Below are positions 5,851 to 6,915 of a stretch of 6,915 nucleotides of DNA, in pieces. The translations under genes were made by a program, and so were the position numbers. The stretch covers positions 1 to 6,915 of the forward strand of contig DWWI01000062.1 of assembly GCA_019119745.1 (NCBI GenBank), read 5' to 3'. The notes beneath the pieces were generated by a model. It was not told where the DNA came from. It worked only from the letters and a program-made list of their open reading frames with translations, and searched no databases. Origin of the DNA: Candidatus Mediterraneibacter gallistercoris. GTDB taxonomy: Bacteria; Bacillota_A; Clostridia; Lachnospirales; Lachnospiraceae. The stretch's first letter is position 1. Each line of letters starts with the position of its first letter.

Positions 5851-6780
5851 ATGATATACAATAATATTCTAGAAGCAATGGGAAATACACCTCTGATCCG
5901 TCTGGAACGCATGGTAGAAGAAGGAAGCGCCCAGATCCTCGTAAAGTTTGAAGGACTTAATGTGGGCGGCTCCATTAAGACGAGGACTGCTTATAATATG
6001 ATACGGGACGCTGAAGAAAAAGGACTTATCAAAGAAGATACTATTATCGTTGAACCTACCAGCGGCAATCAGGGAATCGGTCTGGCTCTTGTTGGGGCAG
6101 TGCGCGGTTACAAGACAAGGATCATCATGCCTGATTCTGTCAGCGAGGAGCGCAGGAAGCTGATGAAGCATTACGGCGCGGAGGTTGTTCTGATCCATGA
6201 CGCCGGTAATATCGGCGAGTGTATCGAAGAATGTCTGAATACGGCGCTGAGGATGGCCAAGGAAGACCCGAGGGTCTTTGTGCCTCAGCAGTTTGAAAAT
6301 CCGGCCAATCCGGCAGTGCACAGATCTCAGACAGCTGTCGAGATTCTGGAGCAGGCGGACTGCAAGATCGACGGATTCTGCTCGGGAATCGGAACCGGCG
6401 GAACGATCACGGGAATCGGGGAAGTTCTTAAGGAGAAGAATCCGGAGATAGAGATCTGGGCGGTGGAGCCGGAACATGCGGCGATTCTTTCCGGCGGCTC
6501 TATTGGAACGCATATCCAGATGGGAATCGGGGACGGCCTGATCCCGGCAATCCTGAATACACAGATTTATGATGATATCTGTATTGTGACGGATGAAGAG
6601 GCAATCCAGACTTCAAGAGACCTTGCGTCTAAAGAAGGAATTATGTGCGGCATATCATCGGGAACAAATGTAGCTGCCGCGCTGAAGCTGGCGAAGAAGC
6701 TGGGAAAAGGGAAGACAGTGGTAACGGTTCTGCCGGATACAGCGGAACGGTATTTCTCCACACCGCTGTTTGAAGAGTAA
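5851..6780 (+). CDS. cysK: Cysteine synthase family PLP enzyme (O-acetylserine sulfhydrylase-like) with variant active-site loops
   Basis: The product has 309 residues, the normal length for CysK. It opens MIYNNILEAMGNTPLIRLERM. The PLP lysine is K43, in LNVGGSIKTR; most CysK proteins have NPxxSVKDR here, so proline and aspartate are replaced by valine and threonine. The substrate loop is TSGNQG (70-75) rather than TSGNTG. The phosphate-binding loop GTGGTIT (181-187), PQQFENPANP (145-154) and GISSGTN (267-273, with the serine near the pyridine nitrogen) are intact, as is the closing PDTAERYFSTPLF. The fold and cofactor binding are therefore sound, and the likely reaction is O-acetylserine plus sulfide to cysteine in the cytoplasm. 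A related beta-replacement substrate is possible given the loop changes. It has its own promoter and terminator, so it is probably monocistronic. No serine acetyltransferase gene is seen beside it. Confidence 0.85.
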   Translation: MIYNNILEAMGNTPLIRLERMVEEGSAQILVKFEGLNVGGSIKTRTAYNMIRDAEEKGLIKEDTIIVEPTSGNQGIGLALVGAVRGYKTRIIMPDSVSEERRKLMKHYGAEVVLIHDAGNIGECIEECLNTALRMAKEDPRVFVPQQFENPANPAVHRSQTAVEILEQADCKIDGFCSGIGTGGTITGIGEVLKEKNPEIEIWAVEPEHAAILSGGSIGTHIQMGIGDGLIPAILNTQIYDDICIVTDEEAIQTSRDLASKEGIMCGISSGTNVAAALKLAKKLGKGKTVVTVLPDTAERYFSTPLFEE

Positions 6781-6786
6781 ATGAAT

Positions 6787-6829
6787 AACAGGAGGATGCC
6801 CGGGGCAGAACGGGGGTCCTCCTGTTTTT
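6787..6829 (+). terminator. intrinsic terminator after the cysK-like gene
   Basis: AACAGGAGGA (6787-6796) pairs perfectly with TCCTCCTGTT (6817-6826), and the stem can extend inward through a wobble and CCC/GGG pairs. A run of five T at 6825-6829 follows. It begins six bases after the stop codon, confirming the end of the transcription unit. Confidence 0.93.
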
Positions 6830-6850
6830 ATGTAAATATCGAAAAATCCC

Positions 6851-6879
6851 TTGACTTTCCAATATAAACGTAATAAACT
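6851..6879 (+). promoter_or_regulatory. sigma-A-type promoter for a gene beyond the right edge
   Basis: TTGACT at 6851-6856 and TAAACT at 6874-6879 are 17 bases apart, the same two hexamers and spacing as the promoter at 1458-1486. It lies just after the cysK terminator and points out of the window. The start would be near 6886. Confidence 0.55.
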
Positions 6880-6890
6880 AGTCTAGCGTG

Positions 6891-6915
6891 CACGAAAAGC
6901 ATCGTTCTTTTTGTG
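6891..6915 (+). other. 5' leader hairpin running to the right edge
   Basis: CACGAAAAG (6891-6899) pairs with CTTTTTGTG (6907-6915), nine base pairs with one G-U and a seven-base loop, directly after the predicted start near 6886. It could be a 5'-end stabilising hairpin, the first stem of a riboswitch or a DNA operator. The window ends at its last base, so it may be longer. Confidence 0.4.

Noticed and set aside
5840..5854. Four-codon leader ORF (MRTQ) overlapping the cysK-like start by ATGA
   Set aside because: Its ATG is one base after the AGAAAGG site, too close for initiation, and it holds no Cys or other attenuation-type codons.
5869..6513. Minus-strand open frame of 214 codons inside the cysK-like gene
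   Set aside because: Same reason: it is antisense to a clear gene, with no promoter or ribosome site of its own that I can support.
6791..6798. GGAGGATG after cysK as a ribosome site and start codon
   Set aside because: The spacing is zero and the sequence is the left arm of the terminator stem.

Overview
The window looks like the chromosome of a spore-former-type Firmicute of class Clostridia, most likely Lachnospiraceae. This rests on the gene set (GlgD, SpoVG, an XpaC/TelA pair, a T-box ahead of proS, an archaeal/eukaryotic-type ProRS with a zinc domain), strong AGGAGG-type ribosome binding sites and A/T-biased promoters. The genus assignment is inference from protein flavour; no comparison was run.

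Layout: (1) the 3' end of glgD (1-234, +) enters from the left edge and is followed after 126 bases by spoVG (361-648, +), which ends at a strong hairpin terminator (711-743). (2) A short RluA-family pseudouridine synthase gene (764-1441, -) converges on spoVG at that terminator. (3) A 95-base divergent control region (1442-1536) carries two face-to-face promoters whose -10 boxes nearly touch, one for the pseudouridine synthase and one for an XpaC-family membrane protein gene (1537-2784, +). (4) telA/yaaN (2811-3953, +) follows 26 bases later in the same operon. (5) The 366 bases between telA and proS hold a consensus promoter and a complete T-box riboswitch with a proline (CCG) specifier and a competing terminator. 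(6) proS (4320-5762, +) follows. (7) A consensus promoter framed by an 11-bp inverted repeat drives a cysteine-synthase-family gene (5851-6780, +), which ends at a strong terminator. (8) The last 85 bases hold another promoter and the start of a leader that folds into a hairpin and runs off the window.

Functionally this is mostly housekeeping: glycogen synthesis, a sporulation/division regulator, RNA modification, an envelope-stress or toxic-compound tolerance pair, proline tRNA charging under tRNA feedback, and cysteine synthesis. I do not see a mobile element, CRISPR array, tRNA or rRNA gene, or a clearly new defence or biosynthetic system. The least explained parts are regulatory (the overlapping promoters at 1458-1516, the inverted repeat around the cysK promoter, the tandem repeat before spoVG), together with the unusual active-site loops of the cysteine synthase homologue and the membrane-anchored, winged-helix-like architecture of the XpaC protein.
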